A DNA stretch of 64,000 bases from Salinibacterium sp. dk2585 (lineage in GTDB: Bacteria; Actinomycetota; Actinomycetes; Actinomycetales; Microbacteriaceae). The notes below the pieces were generated by a model that searched no databases, was not told the DNA's origin, and saw nothing but the letters and a program-made list of their open reading frames with translations. The stretch spans positions 2,046,001 to 2,110,000 of the forward strand of contig NZ_CP042856.1 in the NCBI RefSeq assembly GCF_008001035.1, read 5' to 3'. A program made the translations under genes and the position numbers. Shown here in pieces: positions 42,009-50,266 of the stretch. Within the stretch, counting starts at the first letter, position 1. Each line of letters starts with the position of its first letter.

Positions 42009-42736
42009 GCCTCGAGCGCGGCCTTCTGCAGCGCGGTGAGGCTGTTCGTGCCCGCGAGCGCGAGATCGAGCAGGGCGTCGAGTTCGGCGCGGTCGAAAGG
42101 CACACCCTCCGCCGTGCCCTGCACCTCGATGAACTTGCCCGAACCAGTCGCGACGACGTTCATATCCGTGCCCGCCCGCACGTCCTCCGTGTAGGCGAGG
42201 TCGAGCATCGGCGTGCCGTCGACGATGCCAACCGAGACGGCCGCGAGGCTGTCGCTCAGGGGCGCGGCCCTCTGCGCGATGAACTTGTTCTGCTTGCCCC
42301 AATCGAGCGCGTCGGCGAGGGCGACATAGGCGCCCGTGATCGCAGCGGTGCGGGTGCCACCGTCCGCCTGGAGCACGTCGCAGTCGATCACGATCGTGTT
42401 CTCGCCGAGCGCCTTCATGTCGACGACCGCCCGGAGGCTGCGGCCGATGAGACGCGAGATTTCGTGGGTGCGTCCGCCGATCTTGCCCTTGACCGCCTCG
42501 CGGTCGTTGCGGCTGTTCGTCGCCCGCGGCAGCATCGAGTACTCGGCCGTGACCCAGCCCTTGCCCTTACCGGTCATCCAGCGCGGCACCCCGTTGGTGA
42601 AGGATGCCGTGCACAGCACCTTCGTGTCGCCGAAACTCACAAGGCAGCTGCCCTCCGCCTGCTTGCTCCATCCGCGCTCGAAAGTCACGGGGCGAAGCTG
42701 GTCGGGGGTGCGGGAATCGATGCGCAGGTCAGTCAT
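42005..42736 (-). CDS. rph: Ribonuclease PH
   Basis: This 243-residue phosphorolytic exoribonuclease trims tRNA 3' ends. Motifs: [76 protein letters not shown] (RNA/phosphate contacts) and [20 protein letters not shown]. The ATG at 42736 has GGGAGGATT 8 nt upstream; longer in-frame readings to 43510 run through the murD gene and are not coding. In many actinobacteria murI precedes rph; here a MurD/MurL pair does. Confidence 0.95.
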   Translation of the reverse strand: MTDLRIDSRTPDQLRPVTFERGWSKQAEGSCLVSFGDTKVLCTASFTNGVPRWMTGKGKGWVTAEYSMLPRATNSRNDREAVKGKIGGRTHEISRLIGRSLRAVVDMKALGENTIVIDCDVLQADGGTRTAAITGAYVALADALDWGKQNKFIAQRAAPLSDSLAAVSVGIVDGTPMLDLAYTEDVRAGTDMNVVATGSGKFIEVQGTAEGVPFDRAELDALLDLALAGTNSLTALQKAALEA

Positions 42737-42869
42737 GCCGCAATCCTCCCACGCTCTCGAAGTGCGACCGCAGCCCAGCCGAGACGTGCTCCGGCCTGAT
42801 GCCGCGACCGACCACCCGGCGCTCGCCCGACGATGCAGCATGTCGTGTCGAGGGCGGCGGGCAAGGTCG

Positions 42870-44201
42870 TCAGCCTTCGCTGGCCGTCGCGCCAATGGCT
42901 GCGCGGAAGTCCGCCGCCCGTTCCGCATAGTTGCGGTAGATGCCGTAGCTGGGCGCGGCAGGCGAGAGCAGCACGTAGCCGCCGCTCGGCGTGAGTGCGC
43001 GAGCCTGGCGCACGGCATCCGCCATGTCAACCGCGGTCGCGACCCGCTGGGCTGCGGGCATGAGTCCCGTGAGCCTCTCTCCGCTGCCAGGCAGGCCGAT
43101 GACCGCCGCGATCGGATGCTCGGCCAGATAGTCGGCGAGCGGTGCATAGTCGACACCGCGGTCGGCCCCGCCAACGAGGAGCGTGAGGGGCGCGTCGGCG
43201 AAGGCGCGCATGGCCTCGATCGCGGCGTAGGGACTGGTCGAGAGGGAGTCGTCGACAAAGGTGAGGCCCGAGGCATCCGGAATCTCCTCGAGCCGGTGCT
43301 CGAGCGGCGTGAACTCCGCAAGCACCGACGCGACCCGCTCGCGCTCCGCAACCAGGTCGAGGCCGTCGCGCTCGACCGCGGCGAGCGCCAGGCACGCGTT
43401 GAGGGCGTTGTGCTCACCACGCAGGGCCAGGGTCTCGCGCGGGAAGAGCCGCTCCGTGCCGCGCATGAACCATCCGTCGGCGAGATGGAAGCTCTCGTCC
43501 AAGCCCACAAGCTCGGGCGCCATGAAGGGATACCGCGCGGTCACCTCGGCGATGAGGCGGCTGTCGTTGGCGTTGACGATCACGCGGCGGGGTCCGTGGG
43601 CGATGAGGTTGAGCTTGTCGCGGAAGTAGGCCTGTTCGCTGCCATGCCAGTCGAGGTGCTCCGCGAACAGCGAGGTGACGACGGCCGTATGCGGCGACAC
43701 CGTCAGGCCAGCGCACTGGTAACTCGACAGCTCGACGACGTAGCGCGGCGAATCCGGCAGCGACAGGAGCGGCACGCCGATGTTGCCGCCGAGTGCTGCT
43801 GGCCCGTGGAGCGCCGTCTCCAAGTGGTGGATGAGGCTGCTCGTCGTGCTCTTGCCCTTGCTGCCCGTCACCGCGACGGTCTGCCCCGCATGCTCGGCAA
43901 GCCACAGGCTCGTACCCGTCGTCAGTTCGATGCCGGACTCGCGCACACGTTGCAGCAGCGGATGCTGCGGACTCACGCCCGGTGACGCGACGACGAGATC
44001 GATCGCCCCCTCGACGGAGCCGACGTGTACGGGAACCCGCTCGCCCCACGCCGCGGCCCAGGCCGGTGCGGCGGCCGCGTCATCCGTGTAGGCGATGACG
44101 GATGTCGCGACCGGCACGGCCAGCTCGGCGACGGCCTGCCCCTCGCGGCCCGTGCCGACGATGAGCACGCGGCGCCCGCGGAACTTCTCGGCGGCGCTCA
44201 C
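42870..44201 (-). CDS. murD: MurD-like UDP-N-acetylmuramoyl-L-alanine:glutamate ligase (probable MurD2, L-Glu adding)
   Basis: This 443-residue Mur ligase has an N-terminal Rossmann domain ([20 protein letters not shown]). The ATP loop [20 protein letters not shown] (near residue 110) has GSKGKST where ordinary MurD has [27 protein letters not shown], the carbamylated-Lys region [20 protein letters not shown], and [20 protein letters not shown] follow, then a C-terminal domain with [20 protein letters not shown] and [16 protein letters not shown]. It is outside a dcw cluster and overlaps a MurL-like gene by 4 nt. In Xanthomonas, MurD2 adds L-Glu and MurL epimerises it; the same division of labour is inferred here. 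Confidence 0.85.
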   Translation of the reverse strand: MSAAEKFRGRRVLIVGTGREGQAVAELAVPVATSVIAYTDDAAAAPAWAAAWGERVPVHVGSVEGAIDLVVASPGVSPQHPLLQRVRESGIELTTGTSLWLAEHAGQTVAVTGSKGKSTTSSLIHHLETALHGPAALGGNIGVPLLSLPDSPRYVVELSSYQCAGLTVSPHTAVVTSLFAEHLDWHGSEQAYFRDKLNLIAHGPRRVIVNANDSRLIAEVTARYPFMAPELVGLDESFHLADGWFMRGTERLFPRETLALRGEHNALNACLALAAVERDGLDLVAERERVASVLAEFTPLEHRLEEIPDASGLTFVDDSLSTSPYAAIEAMRAFADAPLTLLVGGADRGVDYAPLADYLAEHPIAAVIGLPGSGERLTGLMPAAQRVATAVDMADAVRQARALTPSGGYVLLSPAAPSYGIYRNYAERAADFRAAIGATASEG

Positions 44202-45595
44202 AGCGGCACGCTCGAATCGAGCAGGTCGCGCGCTTCGGCGTAGATGCCGGGCACGGGGGTCGCCTCGCGATCGGCGAACAGCGAGCGCTCCATCGCGGGG
44301 TCACCATCGAGCAACTCGGGGGCCCGCTCGACGAGCGCCCTGACGACGGCGGAGTCCCACCACTCGGGCGAACGGGCGGCCAGGCTCATCGCGACGGTCG
44401 ACTCGGCCTCCTCGCCCACGCACTCGAAGGGCTTGTGGGCGTCGAGGCCCAGCAGGGAGGCGAAGCCGTCGACAAGCTCGGGTTTGGCGAACATGTCGGT
44501 GCCGATGATGCCGACGAGACGCTCCCGCGACATGAAGGGCGAGAGTGCGAGGAACACGAACTGGCACTTGGCACACTCGCCGCACCAACCGGGCTCGGCG
44601 CCCGAGAGCCGGAATGCCCGGTTGCAGCTCACGATCGCGTCGTCGTAGCGCTCGGTGCGGGCGAACTTGCCGGCGATGCGCAGCTCAGTGAATGGGCGCA
44701 GGAGCGAGAAGTAGGCACCGCGCTCCCCAGTCTGCGCCTCGATCGCCGCAGCGAGCAGCTGCTCGGCCTCGAGGCTCTTCGACCACTGGTGGTTGACGGG
44801 TTCGCCGTTCCACACGAGAGTCGGCTCGGCGGCGGAGTTCTCGTTCGACATGACGACGGGCCCCAGCCCGAGCAGCCGCGCCTGCGCGAGCGCGATGAGG
44901 GAGTTCATGGCCGTCACCGGCACGTGGCCGTTCAACGCGCCCGACTTGTTGAGTTCGAAGAGCGCGGGGTCGAGGGTGCGGCTCGCCGTCACGAAGGGCA
45001 GCCCGGCCGCTTCCGCGACGCGGCGCATGATCGCGTTGGGGTTCACCGAGAACTGGGTCACGTCGAGGCCTGCGAGCCGAAGCGACTCGACCGTCACGAC
45101 CGAGTCCTTGCCGCCGCCGACGGGCGCGAGAGGCCGAGCGAGGCGCTCTCCCTCGAGGGCGACGGATGCCCGGGAAGCCGCGGGCGCGCCCGTCACCGTC
45201 ACCTCAGTCGCCAGTAGCGCCGGCAGCCCCGCACGGTACGCGAACTCGGCGAGCCCGTGCCGCAGCGCCTGCTTCAGGAACGCGGCGCCCTCGGCAGCGA
45301 GACCGTCCACCGCGACCTCATAGACGGGTGGCGCGGCCGCCTTGTAGTAGCTGAGTCCCAGCACCGCACCCAGCAGGGGAAGGATGCCGCGGGCCGCCGC
45401 CCAGTCCGGCGTCGCTCCGCCGGCCGGGGCCGAGAAACCGATGCGCTCCGTGAAGCTCCAGGGGGAGGCATCCGCCCCCTCGCGCGGAACAAGCGTGAAG
45501 GTGAAATCGACCGCGCACGCGGACTCGTCGACACGGAAGCTGTCGAAGCGGAACGCCCCATAGGCGCTCGGGTCGAAGGGGCCTGCGGTGCTCAC
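44198..45595 (-). CDS. murL: MurL-like UDP-N-acetyl-muramoyl-L-alanyl-L-glutamate epimerase
   Basis: This 465-residue protein has a PP-loop-like ATP motif PVGGGKDSVV (158-167), typical of adenylating enzymes. Further marks are LDVTQFSVNPNAIMRRVAEA, NGHVPVTAMNSLIALAQARL, VVMSNENSAAEPTLVWNGEP and a cysteine set Cys324, Cys338, Cys341, Cys344 (WCGECAKCQF). Size, PP-loop and pairing with a MurD-type ligase match MurL, which activates the terminal L-Glu of UDP-MurNAc-L-Ala-L-Glu with ATP and inverts it to D-Glu. TAGTCT ends 6 nt before the GTG, so it heads a leaderless murL-murD mRNA, with rph-rdgB 130 bp downstream. Identity is from recollected family features, not a search. Confidence 0.8.
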   Translation of the reverse strand: MSTAGPFDPSAYGAFRFDSFRVDESACAVDFTFTLVPREGADASPWSFTERIGFSAPAGGATPDWAAARGILPLLGAVLGLSYYKAAAPPVYEVAVDGLAAEGAAFLKQALRHGLAEFAYRAGLPALLATEVTVTGAPAASRASVALEGERLARPLAPVGGGKDSVVTVESLRLAGLDVTQFSVNPNAIMRRVAEAAGLPFVTASRTLDPALFELNKSGALNGHVPVTAMNSLIALAQARLLGLGPVVMSNENSAAEPTLVWNGEPVNHQWSKSLEAEQLLAAAIEAQTGERGAYFSLLRPFTELRIAGKFARTERYDDAIVSCNRAFRLSGAEPGWCGECAKCQFVFLALSPFMSRERLVGIIGTDMFAKPELVDGFASLLGLDAHKPFECVGEEAESTVAMSLAARSPEWWDSAVVRALVERAPELLDGDPAMERSLFADREATPVPGIYAEARDLLDSSVPL

Positions 45596-45601
45596 CGCAA
45601 A

Positions 45602-45607
45602 AGACTA
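45602..45607 (-). promoter_or_regulatory. -10 box of murL (leaderless)
   Basis: TAGTCT (minus) ends 6 nt before the murL GTG at 45595, within the 60-bp divergent gap to pncB. Confidence 0.55.
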
Positions 45608-45643
45608 GTCGACGGGCATCTGAGGTGGCCTGATCGCCCACGT

Positions 45644-45649
45644 TAGGCT
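45644..45649 (+). promoter_or_regulatory. -10 box of pncB (leaderless)
   Basis: TAGGCT ends 6 nt before the pncB GTG at 45656. No ribosome site fits. Confidence 0.55.
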
Positions 45650-45655
45650 GGCCGG

Positions 45656-46948
45656 GTGAGCGATGCATCGACCGCCCTGCTGACCGACCAGTACGAACTG
45701 ACGATGGTTGACGCCGCCCTGCGCGCCGGCACCAACGATCGGTCGTGCGTCTTCGAGGCCTTCGCGCGTCGACTCCCCGGCGCCCGGCGCTACGGGGTGC
45801 TTGCGGGCACGGGTCGACTGCTCGAGCTCATCGAACGCTTCCGCTTCTCCGACGCGGAACTCTCCTGGTTGCGTGACAACAGCATCGTCTCCCCCGACAC
45901 GATCGACTGGCTGGCCGACTACCGCTTCTCGGGCGACATCCATGGGTACCGGGAGGGCGAGGTCTACTTTCCGGGCTCGCCGCTCCTCGTCGTCGAGGGC
46001 GGCTTCGGCGAATGCGTCGTGCTCGAGACCCTCATCCTGAGCGTGCTCAACTACGACTCGGCTGTCGCGACCGCCGCCGCGCGCATGGTCGGCGCGGCCG
46101 CGGGCAAGCCCCTCGCCGAGATGGGCTCGCGCCGCACGGGGGAACGCAGCGCCATCGCGGCTGCCCGCGCCGCCTACATCGCCGGTTTCGCATCGACGAG
46201 CAACCTCGAGGCGGGGCGCACCTGGGGTGTGCCGACCATGGGAACCGCCGCGCACTCCTTCACGCTCCTGCACGAGACCGAGGAAGAAGCCTTCCAGGCA
46301 CAGGTCGACGCGCTCGGCCCCGGCACGACCCTCCTCGTTGACACCTATGACGTGCACGCCGCCGTCGAGAAGGCCGTGCGCATCGCCGGCACGCAGCTCG
46401 GTGCCGTGCGCATCGACAGCGGGGACCTCCCCCAGCAGGTCGCGGCCGTTCGCGCCCAGCTCGACTCCCTCGGCGCGACCGAAACCCGCATCACGGTCAC
46501 GAGCGACCTCGACGAGTACACGATCGCCGCCATGTCGGCGACCCCCGTCGACTCCTTCGGCGTCGGCACCTCGGTCGTCACGGGCTCCGGCTCGCCCGCG
46601 TCCGGCATGGTCTACAAGCTGGTGGCGCGACAGGATGCCCGCGGCGAGTGGATCTCCGTCGCCAAGAAGTCCGCCGACAAGGCGACCGTCGGGGGGCGCA
46701 AGTTCCCCGTGCGACGACTCGAGGACGGGGTTGCGACCGCCGAGGTGATTCACACGGGCGCGGCAGAGCACGATGGCCGCGAGCTTCTCGTGCCGCTCAT
46801 CGTCGAGGGCGCGGTCGAACGGCAGCACCTCGGCGAGGGGGGCACCAGGCTGGCACGCGAACACCGCGCCGCCGCCGTCGCAGAACTCCCGCCCGCCGCG
46901 TCACGGCTCAGCCGCGGCGAGCCCGCGCTGCCGACCATCTATGCCTAG
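45656..46948 (+). CDS. pncB: Nicotinate phosphoribosyltransferase
   Basis: This 430-residue enzyme converts nicotinate and PRPP to nicotinate mononucleotide in NAD salvage. It begins with ALLTDQYELTMVDAALRAGT. It has EMGSRRTGERSAIAAARAAY, VPTMGTAAHSFTLLHETEEE with the phosphorylatable His region, LLVDTYDVHAAVEKAVRIAG, VRIDSGDLPQQVAAV and FGVGTSVVTGSGSPASGMVY. GTG start, divergent from murL. It ends next to the first cluster of TCCTGAATTG repeats. Confidence 0.94.
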   Translation: MSDASTALLTDQYELTMVDAALRAGTNDRSCVFEAFARRLPGARRYGVLAGTGRLLELIERFRFSDAELSWLRDNSIVSPDTIDWLADYRFSGDIHGYREGEVYFPGSPLLVVEGGFGECVVLETLILSVLNYDSAVATAAARMVGAAAGKPLAEMGSRRTGERSAIAAARAAYIAGFASTSNLEAGRTWGVPTMGTAAHSFTLLHETEEEAFQAQVDALGPGTTLLVDTYDVHAAVEKAVRIAGTQLGAVRIDSGDLPQQVAAVRAQLDSLGATETRITVTSDLDEYTIAAMSATPVDSFGVGTSVVTGSGSPASGMVYKLVARQDARGEWISVAKKSADKATVGGRKFPVRRLEDGVATAEVIHTGAAEHDGRELLVPLIVEGAVERQHLGEGGTRLAREHRAAAVAELPPAASRLSRGEPALPTIYA

Positions 46949-46954
46949 AACCTC

Positions 46955-47017
46955 TCCCAATTCAGGACCTGGCTCTCAGGTTTTCCTGAGTTGGGAACGT
47001 TGGGTCCTGAATTGTGA
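46955..47017. repeat. Cluster of 13-bp repeats (TCCTGAATTGnGA family), left copy set
   Basis: Three copies: reverse TCCCAATTCAGGA (46955-46967), forward TCCTGAGTTGGGA (46984-46996) and forward TCCTGAATTGTGA (47005-47017), plus a CTCAGG-TTTT-CCTGAG hairpin (46975-46990). Inverted copies can pair over the convergent pncB/ramB gap, so they may double as a terminator. The same word recurs at 51983-52078. Confidence 0.8.
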
Positions 47018-47020
47018 AAG

Positions 47021-48478
47021 TCAGTCCCCGGGCGCGTGCGACTCCAGGAACGCGTAGACCTCGCTCTGGTCAATGCCCGTGAGCGAACCTGAGGGCACGG
47101 CCGCGAGCAGCGAGGAGTTGAGGCTCGCGCTCGGGAGGGCGTGCTCGGCCCACTTGGTGGAGAGTTCTCCCGGCGGCTTGCGGCAGCAGGCGGGGTCAGG
47201 GCACGACGACACCTGGCGATGCTTGGTGTCGCGGCCGCGGAACCACTTCACGTTAGCGAAGGGCGTGCCGACACTCACCGAGAAGGCACCCTGGTGCGTC
47301 GTCTGGATGCTCGAGGTGCACCAGTAGGTTCCCGCGGGCTTGTCCGTGTACTGGTGGTACGGGCTAAAGCGGTCATCGACGTCGAACACCTGCCGGGCGC
47401 TCCACCGGCGACACACGACCTGCCCCTCGACGGCGCCGAGGGCATCCGTCGGGAAGGCCGCATTGTCGTTCTCGTAGGCCTTCGAGATCGTGCCCGACTC
47501 ATGCACCTTGAGGAAGTGCACGGGGATGCCGAGGTGCTGCGTCGAGAGGTTTGTGAAGCGGTGCGCCGCCGTCTCGTAGGTGACAGCGAAGGTGTCGCGC
47601 AGGTCTTCGACCGAGAGCTCCTTGGCGTTCTTCGCGGCCGTGAGGAACTCGACCGCACCCGTCTCCGGCACCATGAGCGCCGCGGCGAGGTAGTTCGTCT
47701 CGACGCGCTGGCGCAGGAACTCCGTATAGTCCTTCGGTTCCGTGATGCCGAGCACGTGGCCCGCGAGCGCCTGGAGCAGCGACGTGCGCGGGTCTCCGCC
47801 GGGGTTCATCTGCAGGTAGATGCGGCCGTGCTTGCGGTCGGTCACGGAGCGAGTGGATGCCGGCAGGTCCTTCACGTAGTGCAACGAGAAGCCGAGGTGG
47901 CTGGCGAGGTCGGAGGCGATGCGCTGCGAGAGTGGCCCTCCCGTGTGGCCGACCGCCGAGAGGAGCCTCGCTGCGGTCTCCTCGAGCTCAGGAAAGTAGT
48001 TGTTCTGCGTGCGCATCTGCTGGCGCAGCTCGGTGTTCGCCCTGCGTGCCTCCTCCGGCGTCGCGGCACGCTGCCGGTGCAGGCGTTCCAGCTCGGCGTG
48101 CAGCCCGAGGATCGTCTCGATGGCTTCATCGCTGAGCGACTTGCGCACGGGGAGGGGTGGCAGCCCGAGCGAGGAGTAGAGGGGTCCACGTTGCGCGCGT
48201 TCGAGGGCGATCTCGAGTGCGGCGCGCTTGGAGGGCGCCTCGGTCGCGAGCAGCGCCTCGAGTCCGACGCCGAGGGCGCGGGCGAGCGTCTGCAGGTCAC
48301 TTAGGCGGGGTTCGCGCTTGCCGTTCTCGAGCACGCTCACCTGGGAAGGTGCCCGGCCGATGGCTGCTCCGAGGTCGTCGAGCGTCATGCCGCGCTCAGT
48401 GCGGAGCTGGCGGATGCGCTTTCCGATCGTGAGGGCGTCGAGCGTCTCGTCGACGGGCGGGGCGAGCATGTCGGTCAT
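47021..48478 (-). CDS. ramB: RamB-type transcriptional regulator of acetate/glyoxylate genes
   Basis: This 485-residue regulator has an Xre-type helix-turn-helix (GKRIRQLRTERGMTLDDLGA, IGRAPSQVSVLENGKREPRL, about 18-75). An IrrE/ImmA-like central domain follows (about 200-330, with LLQALAGHVLGITEPKDYTE and FLRQRVETNYLAAALMVPET, where the metallopeptidase HExxH is absent). The C-terminal DUF2083-like domain has several cysteines (VVCRRWSARQVFD, YWCTSS, SCPDPACCRKPPGE) that could bind metal or sense redox. This layout is that of RamB/ScfR proteins, and the gene is divergent from aceB as expected. It should bind the 128-bp gap. Confidence 0.88.
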   Translation of the reverse strand: MTDMLAPPVDETLDALTIGKRIRQLRTERGMTLDDLGAAIGRAPSQVSVLENGKREPRLSDLQTLARALGVGLEALLATEAPSKRAALEIALERAQRGPLYSSLGLPPLPVRKSLSDEAIETILGLHAELERLHRQRAATPEEARRANTELRQQMRTQNNYFPELEETAARLLSAVGHTGGPLSQRIASDLASHLGFSLHYVKDLPASTRSVTDRKHGRIYLQMNPGGDPRTSLLQALAGHVLGITEPKDYTEFLRQRVETNYLAAALMVPETGAVEFLTAAKNAKELSVEDLRDTFAVTYETAAHRFTNLSTQHLGIPVHFLKVHESGTISKAYENDNAAFPTDALGAVEGQVVCRRWSARQVFDVDDRFSPYHQYTDKPAGTYWCTSSIQTTHQGAFSVSVGTPFANVKWFRGRDTKHRQVSSCPDPACCRKPPGELSTKWAEHALPSASLNSSLLAAVPSGSLTGIDQSEVYAFLESHAPGD

Positions 48479-48500
48479 GGATTCAGGGTGCCAGACAAGC

Positions 48501-48535
48501 TTCTTCTATGCAACAGAAGAATGGCAAATCTTCTG
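48501..48535. promoter_or_regulatory. ramB-aceB operator candidate (TCTTCT/AGAAGA array)
   Basis: TTCTTCT (48501-48507), AGAAGAA (48515-48521) and TCTTCTG (48529-48535) alternate in orientation. The middle copy can pair with either side (arms 7 bp; loops 7 and 8 nt). They enclose ATGCAAC and TGGCAAA, similar to the TTTGCAAA-like core of RamB sites in Corynebacterium. The array sits 24 bp from the ramB start and 72 bp from aceB. Confidence 0.6.
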
Positions 48536-48606
48536 CCTTGATTTCGCCGGAAGAGGCCTAATTCTTGGGTCAGAGTTGGGGAAAGCACCGGACGAAAGGT
48601 CACACC

Positions 48607-50226
48607 ATGAACCCCACAATCGAGATCACGGGCCCCCAGCGGGACCGCTTCGACGAGATCCTCACCGACGAGGCCCTTGCGTTCGTGGCAGCACTCCACG
48701 CTCGCTTCAGTGGCCAGCGGCACGACCGACTCGCCGACCGGATGCAGCGGCGCTTCGACCTCGGCAATGGACGCGACCTGCGCTTCCTGCCCGAGACGGA
48801 GCACATCCGCAACGACGACTCCTGGAAGGTCGCGGGGGCCGGCCCCGGCCTCGAAGACCGCCGCGTCGAGATCACCGGCCCGACCGACCGCAAGATGGCG
48901 ATCAACGCACTCAACTCGGGCGCCAACGTGTGGCTCGCTGACCAGGAAGACGCGACGAGCCCCACCTGGGCGAACGTCATCGGCGGCCAGATCACTCTCT
49001 ACGACTTCCTCCGCGGCCAGCTCGACTACACGAGCCCCGAGGGCAAGACCTACGCGGTCACGGCCGAGCGCACCCCCACGATCGTGTTCCGCCCGCGCGG
49101 CTGGCACCTCGTCGAGAAGCACCTGCGCTTCATCGACCGCACAGGCATCAGCATGGCCGCGTCCGGCAGCCTCGTCGACTTTGGCCTCTACTTCTTCCAC
49201 AACGCGACGAAGCTCATCGAGCAGGGCCGCGGCCCCTACTTCTACCTGCCGAAGCTCGAGTCGCACCTCGAGGCCCGCCTCTGGAACGAGGTGTTCTCGT
49301 TCTCGGAGGAGTACCTCGGCATCGAGCACGGCACGATCCGCGCCACGGTGCTCATCGAGACGATCCCCGCAGCGTTCGAAATGGAGGAGATCCTCTACGA
49401 ACTCCGTGACCACTGCGCCGGCCTCAACGCCGGCCGCTGGGACTACATCTTCTCGATCATCAAGAACTACCGCGGCCGCGGGCAGTGGTACGTCATGCCC
49501 GACCGCAACCAGATCACCATGACGGTGCCCTTCATGCGGGCCTACACCGAGCTGCTCGTGAGCACCTGCCACAAGCGCGGCGCCTTCGCGATCGGCGGCA
49601 TGAGCGCCTTCATCCCCAACCGCCGCGACCCCGAGGTCACCGAGCGCGCCCTCGAGCAGGTCGCCACCGACAAGCGCCGCGAGGCGAATGACGGCTTCGA
49701 CGGCACCTGGGTCGCCCACCCCGACCTCATCCCGACGGCGAAGACGGAGTTCGACGCCGTGCTCGGCGAGAAGCCCAACCAGGTCGACCGCCTGCGCGAC
49801 GACGTGCACGTCACCCGCGACCAGCTGCTCGACATCCGCTCGATCGGCGGCACCGTGACGGATGCCGGACTTCGCGACAACGTCTCTATCGCCATTCGCT
49901 ACATCGAGTCGTGGCTGCGCGGTGTCGGCGCCGCCGCGATCGACAACCTCATGGAGGACGCCGCGACAGCCGAGATCAGCCGTTCGCAGATCTGGCAGTG
50001 GATCCATCAGAACACCGTCACGGAAGAGGGCACCGTCATCTGCACGGAGGTCGTCGAGGGCATCATCGAGCGCCTCGGCCTCGAGCGCTTCGACGGCGAC
50101 CGCTTCGACGACGCGATCGACGTATTCCGTGAGGTCGCGCTCCGCGAGGAGTACCCGACCTTCCTCACGATCACGGCCTACACGCGCTACCTCGTCGAGG
50201 AACCTCAGCCCGTCGCATCCGCCTGA
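48607..50226 (+). CDS. aceB: Malate synthase A
   Basis: This 539-residue glyoxylate-shunt enzyme condenses glyoxylate with acetyl-CoA. It is the A isoform (about 540 residues), not the longer G form (GlcB) common in mycobacteria. Motifs: NSGANVWLADQEDATSPTWA, PTIVFRPRGWHLVEKHLRFI (active Arg), GPYFYLPKLESHLEARLWNE, TVLIETIPAAFEMEEILYEL, GLNAGRWDYIFSIIKNYRGR and the DGFDGTWVAHPDLIPTAK signature. The ATG at 48607 has AAAGG upstream. aceA follows after 40 bp, so the two are co-transcribed and probably RamB-controlled. Confidence 0.95.
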   Translation: MNPTIEITGPQRDRFDEILTDEALAFVAALHARFSGQRHDRLADRMQRRFDLGNGRDLRFLPETEHIRNDDSWKVAGAGPGLEDRRVEITGPTDRKMAINALNSGANVWLADQEDATSPTWANVIGGQITLYDFLRGQLDYTSPEGKTYAVTAERTPTIVFRPRGWHLVEKHLRFIDRTGISMAASGSLVDFGLYFFHNATKLIEQGRGPYFYLPKLESHLEARLWNEVFSFSEEYLGIEHGTIRATVLIETIPAAFEMEEILYELRDHCAGLNAGRWDYIFSIIKNYRGRGQWYVMPDRNQITMTVPFMRAYTELLVSTCHKRGAFAIGGMSAFIPNRRDPEVTERALEQVATDKRREANDGFDGTWVAHPDLIPTAKTEFDAVLGEKPNQVDRLRDDVHVTRDQLLDIRSIGGTVTDAGLRDNVSIAIRYIESWLRGVGAAAIDNLMEDAATAEISRSQIWQWIHQNTVTEEGTVICTEVVEGIIERLGLERFDGDRFDDAIDVFREVALREEYPTFLTITAYTRYLVEEPQPVASA

Positions 50227-50266
50227 CCAACACCAGCCCCATCCCACCAACGAAGGAATCAGCACC

